This document shows, one piece after another, positions 17,316-25,204 of a stretch of DNA of 64,000 nt. The first letter of the stretch is position 1; every line of letters begins with the position of its first letter. The translations under genes and the position numbers were made by a program. Under the pieces are notes generated by a model. The model did not search any database. It saw only the letters and a list, made by a program, of their open reading frames with translations, and had not been told where the DNA came from. Source of the DNA: JAHEEL01 sp964195545 (lineage in GTDB: Bacteria > Actinomycetota > Acidimicrobiia > Spongiisociales > UBA5794); NCBI GenBank assembly GCA_964195545.1, contig CAXMQQ010000005.1, positions 1 through 64,000 of the forward strand, read 5' to 3'.

Positions 17316-17400
17316 TTTCCATCGCCGGTAGTTGGTAGTGGGGAAGGCGTCCCGTGTCTTGCTCACAGTTCATGGCTCAGAGCTCCACTCGCCTTCTCAT

Positions 17401-18204
17401 TCACTCGCCGCAGGTCACGCCACCAAGGATGCTCGTGATGACGTCGCTGTCGCCTTGGCCCGTCGCGTAGCCGAATAGCTGGGAGTCGTCGGATCGGTCG
17501 TCGTCGACCCACCAGACGCCGGCGATCGGATCCCATGGACTCTCGTTGATCTCGATCGTCGGGTACATCGCCCCAGCGACCACCAGGGTCGTCCCCACGG
17601 TCATGCCCGGCTCCGTAGCAAGTTCGAGGTCGCCGCCGTAGTAGTCGTAGCCGAAGAGGTGCTCTCCTCCCGCCGGCTTGTGGCTCGTTGGTGCCTTCGT
17701 GAACAGCAGTGTGAAAGCGTGGCCAAAGCCGTCCGGGCTCTCGCCCCACTGAACGCCACGGACTTCAGGTGGTGGACAGGTTCCGAACTCACTGAAGGAA
17801 TCCACCCAGCCGGTATCACGATCGGCCGGGCCGAGGATCGCCGTTGCATAACTGAGGGTCTCGTCTGGCGTGGCGCCGAACGCAACCCCGCCGATGCCGT
17901 CGGGCTCCAGCACCAGCGGCGCAAGCGTTGTCGATGTCGTCGACGTTGTAGTCGTTGTGGAAGACGTAGTCGTGGTCGATGATGTCGTGGTCGATGGTTC
18001 CGTCGTCGTTGCTGCCGCTGTCGTCGTCGTCGCCTCTGCCGAACTTGTCGTTGCTTCCGTCGTGCTCGTTGGCAGGGTCGTCGTCTCCAAAGCCTCTTCG
18101 CTCCCATCTAGAGAGCGAAACAGGAAGATCACGATGATGGCCAGAAGCAGCCCTCCGACCACTCCAAGAAGGACCGCCAACCACTGAGATTTCTGTTCTG
18201 CCAT
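17401..18204 (-). CDS. Membrane-anchored protein with long Thr/Ser-rich stalk, function unknown
   Basis: The 267-residue protein has one N-terminal membrane helix (about residues 8-30), then about 55 residues that are almost all Thr, Ser and Ala, and a folded C-terminal domain of about 165 residues. The domain opens with EPDGIGGVAFGATPDETL, a pattern common to small exported actinobacterial domains that monitor or bind at the envelope. Two or three Cys in the domain could pair. I recognise no enzyme family. Orientation should be N-in, C-out. It converges with purM and is divergent from a DUF4389 gene about 320 bases away. Confidence 0.75.
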   Translation of the reverse strand: MAEQKSQWLAVLLGVVGGLLLAIIVIFLFRSLDGSEEALETTTLPTSTTEATTSSAEATTTTAAATTTEPSTTTSSTTTTSSTTTTTSTTSTTLAPLVLEPDGIGGVAFGATPDETLSYATAILGPADRDTGWVDSFSEFGTCPPPEVRGVQWGESPDGFGHAFTLLFTKAPTSHKPAGGEHLFGYDYYGGDLELATEPGMTVGTTLVVAGAMYPTIEINESPWDPIAGVWWVDDDRSDDSQLFGYATGQGDSDVITSILGGVTCGE

Positions 18205-18213
18205 GACGGCAGC

Positions 18214-18510
18214 CTACGTGTTTCGGCATCCGTCTTCCGGCAAAGGCTCCCCTTCAGCCTCGTGGGCGGAGACCGCGATTGTCGGGATCGTGGAATCTGG
18301 GCTCGGCGCAGTGATCGGTAGCTGGGCGGTATCGATGTCTGTCGTATCGACTTCGGTGCTTCGAACCGTCCCGTCTCCGTCGACAGATCCGAAGGTTCGA
18401 GACTTGCAGATCTCTACGTCAGGATCGGCAACTCGACGAAGCGACTCCTCGTCGACGAGTTGCTTCACTACAGCGAAACGCACGGGGACTGACGAAACGC
18501 CGGGGACCAA
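18214..18510 (-). CDS. Possible small hypothetical protein
   Basis: A 98-residue acidic frame (QLVDEESLRRVADPDVEIC in its first third) fills the otherwise empty 320 bases between the stalk protein and the DUF4389 gene. No family is recognisable, there is no convincing ribosome site, and a similar-length frame exists on the other strand. Treat it as tentative. Confidence 0.25.
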   Translation of the reverse strand: MVPGVSSVPVRFAVVKQLVDEESLRRVADPDVEICKSRTFGSVDGDGTVRSTEVDTTDIDTAQLPITAPSPDSTIPTIAVSAHEAEGEPLPEDGCRNT

Positions 18511-18524
18511 GTACCGTTGCGCCT

Positions 18525-19133
18525 ATGAGCGGATCCCCCACATACCCGATCGTTGTTGAAGCCCCGGTTGACGACGAGGAACGAAACCGCTGGCTCGCAG
18601 CCTCCGGGATCGTTCTCATCAAAGCGATCCTCCTCCTGCCGCACATCGTGCTGCTCTTTCTGTTCGGCCTGATGATCCAGATCGTGGCATGGATTGGTTA
18701 TTGGGGTATCGCCTTCAACGGCCGAATGCCTGACCTCATCCGCCGCCTCGAACTCGTCTTTCTCCGTTGGGTCACACGGGTCGTTGCCTGGTACGCCGGC
18801 ACCACCGACGTCTACCCGACCTATGGAGTCGATCGGGATTACCCGGTGACGGTCACGGTTGAACCAGCACCGGAGCCCCAGAGTCGCCTCCTCGCCATGC
18901 TGGGCATCGTGCTGCTCCGCTCGCTCGCTGCACTCCCGCATTTCCTCATTCTGTTCCTGATGAGCTTCGGTGTGCTCCTCGTCGCTTGGGTTGGCTACAT
19001 CGTCGTCGCCTTCACCGGCCAACTGCCGCTCGGCATCCACGAGTTCGTACTGAACTACCAGCGTTGGTGGGCCCGGGCATGGGGATGGACCGCAGCTCTC
19101 ACCGACGAGTACCCACCGTTCACGCTGGGGTAA
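18525..19133 (+). CDS. DUF4389 membrane protein
   Basis: The 202-residue protein is an internal duplication. Each half has a membrane pair ending in W-G/V-Y (FLFGLMIQIVAWIGYWGIAFNGRMP and FLMSFGVLLVAWVGYIVVAFTGQLPLG), then a helix with RW..R and a TDEYPPF/TDVYPTY strand, which is the DUF4389 signature. Four membrane segments are predicted. The family is widespread in actinobacteria and has no known function. No co-transcribed gene is visible; it converges with the DUF4349 lipoprotein. Confidence 0.82.
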   Translation: MSGSPTYPIVVEAPVDDEERNRWLAASGIVLIKAILLLPHIVLLFLFGLMIQIVAWIGYWGIAFNGRMPDLIRRLELVFLRWVTRVVAWYAGTTDVYPTYGVDRDYPVTVTVEPAPEPQSRLLAMLGIVLLRSLAALPHFLILFLMSFGVLLVAWVGYIVVAFTGQLPLGIHEFVLNYQRWWARAWGWTAALTDEYPPFTLG

Positions 19134-19144
19134 CCCTGACACCA

Positions 19145-19200
19145 GACAAGAGACTGTTGTCGTATCTCTTGTCTCACATCTCGAGTCTCAGGGACTACCC
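19145..19200. repeat. Hairpin and degenerate 7-bp-period array between convergent genes
   Basis: GACAAGAGA (19145-19153) pairs with TCTCTTGTC (19165-19173) to form a terminator-like hairpin. From 19164 the sequence runs as heptamers ATCTCTT, GTCTCAC, ATCTCGA, GTCTCAG, GGACTAC, with TCTC recurring every 7 bases. Confidence 0.5.
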
Positions 19201-20151
19201 GTCTGACGGCTCCTCGACGGGTGGCTTGCGGCGACGGATGGATCTGACAGCCATCCATAGACCCAGGCCGATGAGCGCCAGCAGAATAAACGGAAGCGCA
19301 AAGGCAGCGCCCACGATGAGCCCCCCGATCGTGGCGAGAAGCACCTCCCCGGCCTGGTCGAGTGCCTCTTCGAGCACTCCCGGATCGCTCGGTTCGTCGA
19401 TCGGTGTGCTCCCTGGGACCTCCGTCAGACCGACGGTTAGCGTCGAAAAGCTGGTGCGACTGTCGAGGTAGCGGAGCCGGCCCTCGATCTGTTCGATGTT
19501 CAGGAGCACGTCCTGCATCCGTGTCTGGATCGTCACAAGATCGTCGATCTCTGTCGCCTCGGCCATCAGGCGCGTATAGAACTCCTCCTGGGTCTCCCAA
19601 TACCGCAGGCGCCCTTCGAGATCGACGTACTCCTCGGTCACGTCCTGGCTCGACACATTGAGGCTGAGCCGCTCTCCCAGCCCATCGACCCGGTCGAGGG
19701 CATCGTCGAAGCGATCCTCAGGGATCCGCATGGTCAACCACCCGACCGTGTATGCGACGTCATCGATCTCCTGAAGATGGGTCTCGCCTGCGGTGATGTA
19801 GCCACCGAGATCCTGCGCGATACTCCTGAGCTGCGACGAGATCTGCCCGAACGTACCGGGTTCAACCCTGAGCTCCACCCGACCGTCACGGATGACCTTG
19901 AGCCCCGCGGGTACATCCGTACCAATGGGGGCAGCGATTGCGATCGCCTGCGTCTCTTCCATGTCGGCGTTGCCTGATACCTTGCCTTCGCCCGACGCGT
20001 ACGCCACGGTGGTTAGGTACTCGTCCTCGCCATACCCGATGGATTCGGCCGCCCCATCGGAGGCACTGCTGCACGCCCCCAGCAACAAAGTGGCAGCCAG
20101 CAAGGCCGCCAATGCCGTTCGAGTCTTCACCGCCATGTCGGAAATCTTCAT
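19195..20151 (-). CDS. DUF4349-containing lipoprotein
   Basis: The 318-residue protein has a lipoprotein signal (AALLAATLLLGACSS, lipid on that Cys), then the DUF4349 domain at about 75-260 with a central coiled region (LEGRLRYWETQEEFYTRLMAEATEIDDLVTIQTRMQDVL), and one C-terminal membrane helix followed by a basic tail. DUF4349 proteins are envelope proteins of unknown function. The start at 20151 has GAGGAGAG upstream; the longer open frame has no site. Anchoring both by lipid and by a C-terminal helix is the normal layout of this family. Confidence 0.82.
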   Translation of the reverse strand: MKISDMAVKTRTALAALLAATLLLGACSSASDGAAESIGYGEDEYLTTVAYASGEGKVSGNADMEETQAIAIAAPIGTDVPAGLKVIRDGRVELRVEPGTFGQISSQLRSIAQDLGGYITAGETHLQEIDDVAYTVGWLTMRIPEDRFDDALDRVDGLGERLSLNVSSQDVTEEYVDLEGRLRYWETQEEFYTRLMAEATEIDDLVTIQTRMQDVLLNIEQIEGRLRYLDSRTSFSTLTVGLTEVPGSTPIDEPSDPGVLEEALDQAGEVLLATIGGLIVGAAFALPFILLALIGLGLWMAVRSIRRRKPPVEEPSDG

Positions 20152-20311
20152 CAGGGTCTCTCCTCGTTGAGTGCGATCCGGCATCGACGCCGGTCCTCGG
20201 TCATTTGACGGTCGAACGGCCACAGCGGGTTCCCTCATGGAGATGGCCTGGCGGTGCGGTGCCGCGGGAAGAGACGACCCATATTGCTGGGGACTGCCCT
20301 ACCGTCGCGCC

Positions 20312-20884
20312 ATGGAACGACCTATCGTCGCTGTTCTGGCGGGCGGAGATAGCACCCGGATGGGGTCCGACAAGGCAGCGATCCCATTCGCGTCGTCAAC
20401 AATGCTCGAAACCGTCCTGAACTCCGTCTCCTCCGTCGGCGATCCGGTCGTCGTCGGGAGAACGAAGGCTCCGCACGGTGTTCTGGCAATCCCGGACCGG
20501 AGAACAGACTCGAAGGGACCGCTCACCGGCCTCGAAACAATTCTCCAGCACGAACCTGGGCGAACAGTCGTGCTCATTGCCGTCGACCATCCGTTCGTTC
20601 GACCCCAGACGCTCCGCTCCATGTTGGCCCTTGAGGGAGACGCGGTAATTCCCCTCGACGATGCGTGGCAGCAGGTCACATGTGCGGTCTATCGACCGCC
20701 ACTCCTGGACGCCGTCTCCGAGACCCTCGACAACGGGTGTCGATCGATCATCACCGCCCTCGGTTTGGTCAACGTGAACCTGGTCCCCGAGGACACCTGG
20801 CGTTCATGGGGTGAGGACGGCCGATCGTGGTTCGGCGTCGATACACCCGAACGGCTCGACGAAGGACTCCGCCGGTTCGGCTGA
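20312..20884 (+). CDS. mobA: Molybdenum cofactor guanylyltransferase
   Basis: The 190-residue protein has the nucleotidyltransferase start VAVLAGGDSTRMGSDKAAIPF (GGxSxRMGxDKA), the DHPF metal motif and the C-terminal D/N-TPEDL-like 'FGVDTPERLDE' end of MobA. MobA attaches GMP to molybdopterin to make the bis-MGD cofactor of oxidoreductases such as formate dehydrogenase. The first Gly-rich loop reads GGDSTRMG. The start has only a weak upstream purine tract. It stands ahead of the crotonase gene by 22 bases. Confidence 0.85.
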   Translation: MERPIVAVLAGGDSTRMGSDKAAIPFASSTMLETVLNSVSSVGDPVVVGRTKAPHGVLAIPDRRTDSKGPLTGLETILQHEPGRTVVLIAVDHPFVRPQTLRSMLALEGDAVIPLDDAWQQVTCAVYRPPLLDAVSETLDNGCRSIITALGLVNVNLVPEDTWRSWGEDGRSWFGVDTPERLDEGLRRFG

Positions 20885-20906
20885 GCCCACTCGCTACGCT
20901 CTCGTC

Positions 20907-21887
20907 ATGGATTCCACGTCACCCGTCACCGTCGAACGCCGCGGCCACATTGCCGTCGTGTGGCTCGACCGCCCGGACCATCGCAACGCATTCGCCCCTC
21001 CGTTCTGGACTTCATTCCCGACCGTCATAGAGGAGATGGGGGAAGATCCCGAGATTCGGGCCATCGTTGTGGCAGCAAAGGGACCGGCGTTCACGGTGGG
21101 ACTCGACCTGAAGGCATTCGGTCCCGCCATGGTCACAGGAAGCCTTGACCCGGCGGTACCGGCACCTGCCTCACCGGTCGCTCAACGCGTCCAGACACGG
21201 CGTCTCGTCAAGACGATGCAACGGACCTTCTCCTCGCTGGCCGAGTGCCCGAAGCCGGTGATCGCAGCGATCCACGGGTACTGCATCGGTGCGGGCGTCG
21301 ACCTGATCACGGCTTGCGATATTCGCTATGCCGCCGCCGACACCACATTCTCGATCCGGGAAACCCGACTTGCCATGGTGGCAGACGTGGGAACGCTCCA
21401 ACGTCTCCCAAGGATCATCGACCCGGGTAGCGTCGCCGAACTCGCCTACACAGGACGAGACTTCGACGCCGCCGAAGCCGCATCAAACGGCCTCGTCACC
21501 CGCATCCTCCCCGATGCCAACGCTGCGGTTGCCGCGGCGATCGAAACTGCCGACGCGATCGCAGCGAACTCGCCGCTGGCCGTGCAGGGAACAAAGGCCG
21601 TTCTCCGAGCAGGCGACGGCCGGACGGTCGATGAAGCCCTCGACTACGTGGCCCTCTGGAACGCCGCTTTCCTCCAATCGAACGATCTCGGAGAGGCGAT
21701 GGCGTCGTACGTGGAGCGGAGAACTCCAGAATTTCGCGGGGGGAAGTTCCACATCGTCTGGGGTAATCACTACTCAGTACTCACTACTCAGTACGAATCC
21801 GACGGCGGAGCCGTCGGATTCAGGCATAATGGGTCCATGTTCGGGACTCCTCTCACCGATCGCGGTCACCTCTTCGCTGCTCCGTAG
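20907..21887 (+). CDS. Enoyl-CoA hydratase/isomerase family protein with an extended tail
   Basis: The crotonase fold is complete to about residue 278: RPDHRNAFAPPFW, the oxyanion loop AFTVGLDLKAFG, CIGAGVDLITACDIRYAAADTTFSIRETRLAMVADVGTLQRLP. The acidic catalytic residues are placed as in dienoyl-CoA isomerase-like members (E/D in the IRETRL and VADVG positions). The final 40-odd residues are not crotonase: they are translated from a TACTCAG heptamer array (21773-21794) and a perfect terminator hairpin (21795-21821). I infer that the ancestral stop after ERRTPEFRGG was lost when the array arose. Substrate unknown. Confidence 0.85.
   Translation: MDSTSPVTVERRGHIAVVWLDRPDHRNAFAPPFWTSFPTVIEEMGEDPEIRAIVVAAKGPAFTVGLDLKAFGPAMVTGSLDPAVPAPASPVAQRVQTRRLVKTMQRTFSSLAECPKPVIAAIHGYCIGAGVDLITACDIRYAAADTTFSIRETRLAMVADVGTLQRLPRIIDPGSVAELAYTGRDFDAAEAASNGLVTRILPDANAAVAAAIETADAIAANSPLAVQGTKAVLRAGDGRTVDEALDYVALWNAAFLQSNDLGEAMASYVERRTPEFRGGKFHIVWGNHYSVLTTQYESDGGAVGFRHNGSMFGTPLTDRGHLFAAP
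21773..21794. repeat. TACTCAG heptamer array
   Basis: Three consecutive 7-base units (TACTCAG, TACTCAC, TACTCAG) then TAC lie just before a hairpin, inside the extended end of the crotonase gene. The same heptamer family recurs at 23262 and 25158. Confidence 0.65.
21795..21821 (+). terminator. Terminator-like hairpin inside the crotonase reading frame
   Basis: GAATCCGACGGC (21795-21806) pairs perfectly with GCCGTCGGATTC (21810-21821) around a 3-base loop. Translation of the crotonase frame passes straight through it. Confidence 0.65.
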
Positions 21888-21938
21888 CATCGATCGGATC
21901 AAGATCGTCTCCGCTCACCCCGAACTAGGAGGAAGACC

Positions 21939-23207
21939 GTGACCACCCTCTCCGACCGACTCAACACCCTCATCGCCCCTGTCATCGCGTACGACTCGCA
22001 AATCGACATCGTCGACGGCCAGGGTTCGTGGGTTACCGACATCGACGGCAAGCAGTACCTCGACTTCGCCTGTGGCATCGCAGTCACCAACCTCGGCCAC
22101 CGTCCCCCGGCCCTCGAGGCCGCGGCGCATGAGCAACTCTCCCATCTCTGGCACGCCGGTGGGTCGTTCCTGTTCGAGTCGCGGGCCGACGCTGCCGAGA
22201 AGATCATCGACGTGGCGCCAGACAGTATCGAGCAGATCTTCTTCATGAACTCCGGCGCCGAAGCCGTTGAGGCTTCCGTGAAGTTGGCCAAGAAGACTTC
22301 GGGTCGCCAGGGTGTCGTCGTCTTTCGCGGTGGCTTCCACGGCCGGACGATGGGATCGGTCTCGTTCACGACGTCTCGAGCGAAGTATCGGAAGGGCTAC
22401 CACCCGATCGTCCCCTCCGTGTTCGTCACCCCGTTCCCCCACCCTTACCGTTGGGGAATGTCACAGGAGGACGCGAACGCCTACGCCCTCAACGAACTGC
22501 GTCTCATCTTCAAGCATGAGGTGGTGCCGGAGGAGATCGCAGCATTCCTCTTCGAGCCGCTCCAGGGCGAAGGAGGCTATTACCCCGCCAGCTTCGAGTT
22601 CATGCAAGCCATTCGGGATTTGGCCGATGAGCACGGCATCCTCATGATCGTCGATGAAGTCCAGTCCGGGTTCGGCCGGACAGGGGAGTTCTTCACCAGC
22701 CAGGTCTACGGGATCGATCCCGACATCCTCGTGATGGGGAAGGCGATCGCGAACGGCTTGCCGCTTTCTGCCGTTGGGGCTTCAAGGGAGACCTTCGCAA
22801 AGTGGGAGCCGGGATCTCACGGTACGACGTTCGGCGGGAATCCCGTTTCGTGCGCGGCGGCCGCGGCGGGTGTTGACGAGTTGAAGAAGGTCATTCCCGG
22901 TGTTGCCGACCGTTCGGACTTGGCGTTCACCCGGTTCGGCGATCTGCTCGAGAAGCACCGCACAATCGGTGACGTTCGGGGTCTCGGACTCATGATCGGC
23001 GTCGAACTGGTCAAGCAAGACCGGGAGCCCGATTCAGACGCATTCGGGGTGATTTCGAGTGAGGCACAGAAGAACGGTTTGTTCATCCTCAGCTGTGGCC
23101 CCGACAACAACGTGATCCGTTTCGTCCCGCCGCTCAATGTGTCGCTCGAAGATCTCGAGACCGGCATCGACATCCTCGATCAAGCGATCGCGACCTACGA
23201 GAACTGA
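21939..23207 (+). CDS. Class III PLP-dependent aminotransferase, 4-aminobutyrate aminotransferase-like
   Basis: The 422-residue protein is intact: YLDFACGIAVTNLGH, MNSGAEAVEASVKLAKK, GGFHGRTMGS, IVDEVQSGFGRTG and the PLP Lys in LVMGKAIANGLPLSAVG. Overall it is closest to GabT-like omega-aminotransferases, which pass the amino group of 4-aminobutyrate or similar amines to 2-oxoglutarate or pyruvate. The start is GTG 21939 with AGGAGG at 21927-21932 (6-base spacing). Acetylornithine or 2,4-diaminobutyrate specificity is an alternative. It is flanked on both sides by hairpins and heptamer arrays, so it is probably monocistronic. Confidence 0.88.
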   Translation: MTTLSDRLNTLIAPVIAYDSQIDIVDGQGSWVTDIDGKQYLDFACGIAVTNLGHRPPALEAAAHEQLSHLWHAGGSFLFESRADAAEKIIDVAPDSIEQIFFMNSGAEAVEASVKLAKKTSGRQGVVVFRGGFHGRTMGSVSFTTSRAKYRKGYHPIVPSVFVTPFPHPYRWGMSQEDANAYALNELRLIFKHEVVPEEIAAFLFEPLQGEGGYYPASFEFMQAIRDLADEHGILMIVDEVQSGFGRTGEFFTSQVYGIDPDILVMGKAIANGLPLSAVGASRETFAKWEPGSHGTTFGGNPVSCAAAAAGVDELKKVIPGVADRSDLAFTRFGDLLEKHRTIGDVRGLGLMIGVELVKQDREPDSDAFGVISSEAQKNGLFILSCGPDNNVIRFVPPLNVSLEDLETGIDILDQAIATYEN

Positions 23208-23229
23208 TTTCGGGCAGCCTAGAACGTGC

Positions 23230-23260
23230 AGAAGGCGGCGCCCGATGGGCACCGCCTTCT
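23230..23260 (+). terminator. Hairpin terminator after the aminotransferase
   Basis: AGAAGGCGG-C-GCCC pairs with GGGC-A-CCGCCTTCT around the loop GAT; there is one mismatch in a 14-bp stem. It lies 22 bases after the stop codon. Confidence 0.75.
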
Positions 23261-23261
23261 C

Positions 23262-23297
23262 ACTCAATACTCGAGTCTCAGTACTCAATACTGAGCA
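23262..23297. repeat. ACTCAAT/ACTCAGT heptamer array
   Basis: Units ACTCAAT, ACTCGAG, TCTCAGT, ACTCAAT, ACTGAGC follow one another with a 7-base period and contain the small palindrome TCAGTACTCAATACTGA. It sits between the terminator and the end of the small Cys protein gene. Confidence 0.6.
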
Positions 23298-23302
23298 TCG
23301 GC

Positions 23303-23491
23303 TCAGTTCTGCGTCAGAACACCGCGGAGGCGCGGATACTTGACGGGCTTGTGCGTGTGGCAGAACTCTGCACGGTTGTAGCGAGAGAGAACGGTCTCAC
23401 AATCGTCGGAACCGCAGACGCGGCCTTCGTCATACGTCTTGGGGCGACGGGATCTGCCCTGGGGGCGAGACGCTTTCATAATATCTGACAT
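23303..23491 (-). CDS. Small Cys/His-rich putative zinc protein
   Basis: The 62-residue protein is basic at its N-terminus and then has CGSDDCETVLSRYN followed by FCHTHKP, so three Cys and two His are spaced as a small zinc site. Short proteins with 'C....C.T.LS.YN....C..H' are common as conserved hypotheticals in actinobacteria; nucleic-acid binding is plausible but unproven. The start at 23491 is supported by GGAGG 6 bases upstream on the minus strand; the longer open frame is Arg/Ser low-complexity. The next gene upstream on the same strand is lnt, 138 bases away. Confidence 0.7.
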   Translation of the reverse strand: MSDIMKASRPQGRSRRPKTYDEGRVCGSDDCETVLSRYNRAEFCHTHKPVKYPRLRGVLTQN

Positions 23492-23629
23492 GGATGACCT
23501 CCGAGGAGAGCGATGTTGGCTCTGCCGACTAGTCGATGGTGAACGACGCCGACGGGAAGAACCGGGATTTGTTGGCCCTATCCTATTTGCACTATCCCAA
23601 CATTGCAAAACTATTTTGCAGTCGACCGG

Positions 23630-25144
23630 TCAATCCGGCCGATGGCGTCCGGCGAGGGCCCCGAGACCGCCCTCTCCCGGCCAGAGTAGGGCGCCGATCA
23701 GACCGAGAATCGCCAGCACGGTCGCCCAGTTGGGGAACCGTGTGAAGACGGTGGGTCCTGCGCTGCGCATTGCAACGTCGCCGTAGAGCACGCCCTCGGT
23801 GAACACCTCGGTGGTTTCCCCGACTTCGCCGGCCGCTGTGACGAAGGTCGATTTCCCCGTGATGGCTGCATGGACGAGATCCTGGCCGATGGCCGCAGCG
23901 TTCACTTTCGTCATGTCGATCAATTGATCAGAGGTGGCTGTTTCACCGAAGGAGCTCTCATTCGTGGCAACGACCATGAGTTGCGAGCCGGCATCGGCGA
24001 TCGAGTGGATCGATCGGGGGAAGGCACCTTCGAATGAGATCACCGAACCCAACTGCCATTGCGCCAACTCCCCGTCGGTCGAGAGCGTCATCGGGAAGAC
24101 AACGGGTTCGGTACCGCGAACCATGTCCCTCGGCACCTGGTCGAGTTGGGGGATGAAGCCCAGCATCGAGCGCAGTGGAACGTACTCACCGAACGGAACC
24201 GGGTGTTGCTTGACATACTCGCCGATCTTGACGCCCTCCGGCGAGTAGAACATGTTGACGTTGAGAAAACCGTCGGGTTCGACAGTTCGGGTTCCCGACA
24301 CCAGGAAGTAGGTGCCGATTCTTCCCGCTTGAGCGATGATGGCTGCCCTCACGGCATCGTTGCTCTCAGGGTCGAACGGAGTCCCCGTCGAGTTCTCTGC
24401 CCAGACGACCAGGTCCGCCCCACCGTCCGGGATCGTTTCCGTCCACTCCAGGTGGGATTCGAAGATGCGCTGGTTCTCGTTCTGACAGTGGGTCATGGGG
24501 CAGGGTGACCCACCCTGCACGATCGCAACACGAAGCGGTTGCCCATCCGCTCTCGGCGGGAACAGCATCCCTGCCACACCGAGCAACACGATCACGACCG
24601 ATACGTCGACAAACTGCCTCCAGTTGTCCCGCGACTCCACGAGGAGTGCGACTGCCGCCGCAAACGCGACCGCGAGCACCGTCCAACCCGCCGGGCCGAT
24701 CCATTGAACGGTGCCAAGGAAGGGTGGCATCCCGGCCGCCGCGTAGCCGATGTTCCCCCAGGGGAACCCGCCGAACGGGAATCGGGCGCGGACGAACTCG
24801 ATCACCGTCCACGCCCCGACGACGATGAGCCACCATCGCCATGCGGGCCACAGACGGAAGAGCCAAACGACGAAGGCGTAGGCCGCGAAGTAGGTCGCCA
24901 TCAAGAGAACGAGAGGTACCCATGCGATGAAGCCCAGAACGGTAATCCAGAAGAGCAGCGTTCCGAAGAAGACCGTTCCCCATAGGAAGCCGATCGTGAC
25001 CGCTTCGAACCCTTGCTCGACACGGCGCAACGCCCAGAACAGGGGAATCGGCGCGACGAACGCAAGCGGCCCGATGTCGAGCGGCGGGAACGCCGCCCAC
25101 ATGAGCAGAGCGCTGGCCAGCGCGGCGAGATAGGGAAGGAGCAT
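23630..25144 (-). CDS. Apolipoprotein N-acyltransferase-like protein lacking the catalytic Cys
   Basis: The 504-residue protein has six or so N-terminal membrane helices, a nitrilase-type domain (about 205-465) and a last membrane helix, which is the Lnt architecture. Of the catalytic triad, the Glu (DLVVWAENS) and the Lys (EYVKQHPVPFGEYVP) are present. Where Lnt has the acyl-accepting Cys (I-C-F/Y-E) this protein reads VISFEGAFPR, with Ser (codon TCA, + strand 24035-24037). Lnt adds the third acyl chain to lipoproteins; several are encoded nearby. With Ser the reaction would have to differ or the protein may be inactive. The gene symbol is withheld for that reason. Confidence 0.8.
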   Translation of the reverse strand: MLLPYLAALASALLMWAAFPPLDIGPLAFVAPIPLFWALRRVEQGFEAVTIGFLWGTVFFGTLLFWITVLGFIAWVPLVLLMATYFAAYAFVVWLFRLWPAWRWWLIVVGAWTVIEFVRARFPFGGFPWGNIGYAAAGMPPFLGTVQWIGPAGWTVLAVAFAAAVALLVESRDNWRQFVDVSVVIVLLGVAGMLFPPRADGQPLRVAIVQGGSPCPMTHCQNENQRIFESHLEWTETIPDGGADLVVWAENSTGTPFDPESNDAVRAAIIAQAGRIGTYFLVSGTRTVEPDGFLNVNMFYSPEGVKIGEYVKQHPVPFGEYVPLRSMLGFIPQLDQVPRDMVRGTEPVVFPMTLSTDGELAQWQLGSVISFEGAFPRSIHSIADAGSQLMVVATNESSFGETATSDQLIDMTKVNAAAIGQDLVHAAITGKSTFVTAAGEVGETTEVFTEGVLYGDVAMRSAGPTVFTRFPNWATVLAILGLIGALLWPGEGGLGALAGRHRPD

Positions 25145-25157
25145 GGCCAGGGAAGGG

Positions 25158-25178
25158 TACTGAGTACTGAGTACTCAG
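25158..25178. repeat. TACTGAG heptamer array
   Basis: Two TACTGAG units and one TACTCAG unit stand in tandem, and the end forms the 14-bp palindrome ACTGAGTACTCAGT. The array lies between the divergent lnt-like and IMPase genes, inside their promoter region. Confidence 0.65.
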
Positions 25179-25204
25179 TGCCGCCGCAACCGTAGGCTGG
25201 CGGC

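Noticed and set aside
17930..18060. Thr/Ser-coding low-complexity stretch considered as a DNA tandem repeat
   Set aside because: It is explained by the coding bias of a Thr-rich stalk (ACG/ACC/ACT codons) in the 17401-18204 gene, not by a regular DNA repeat.
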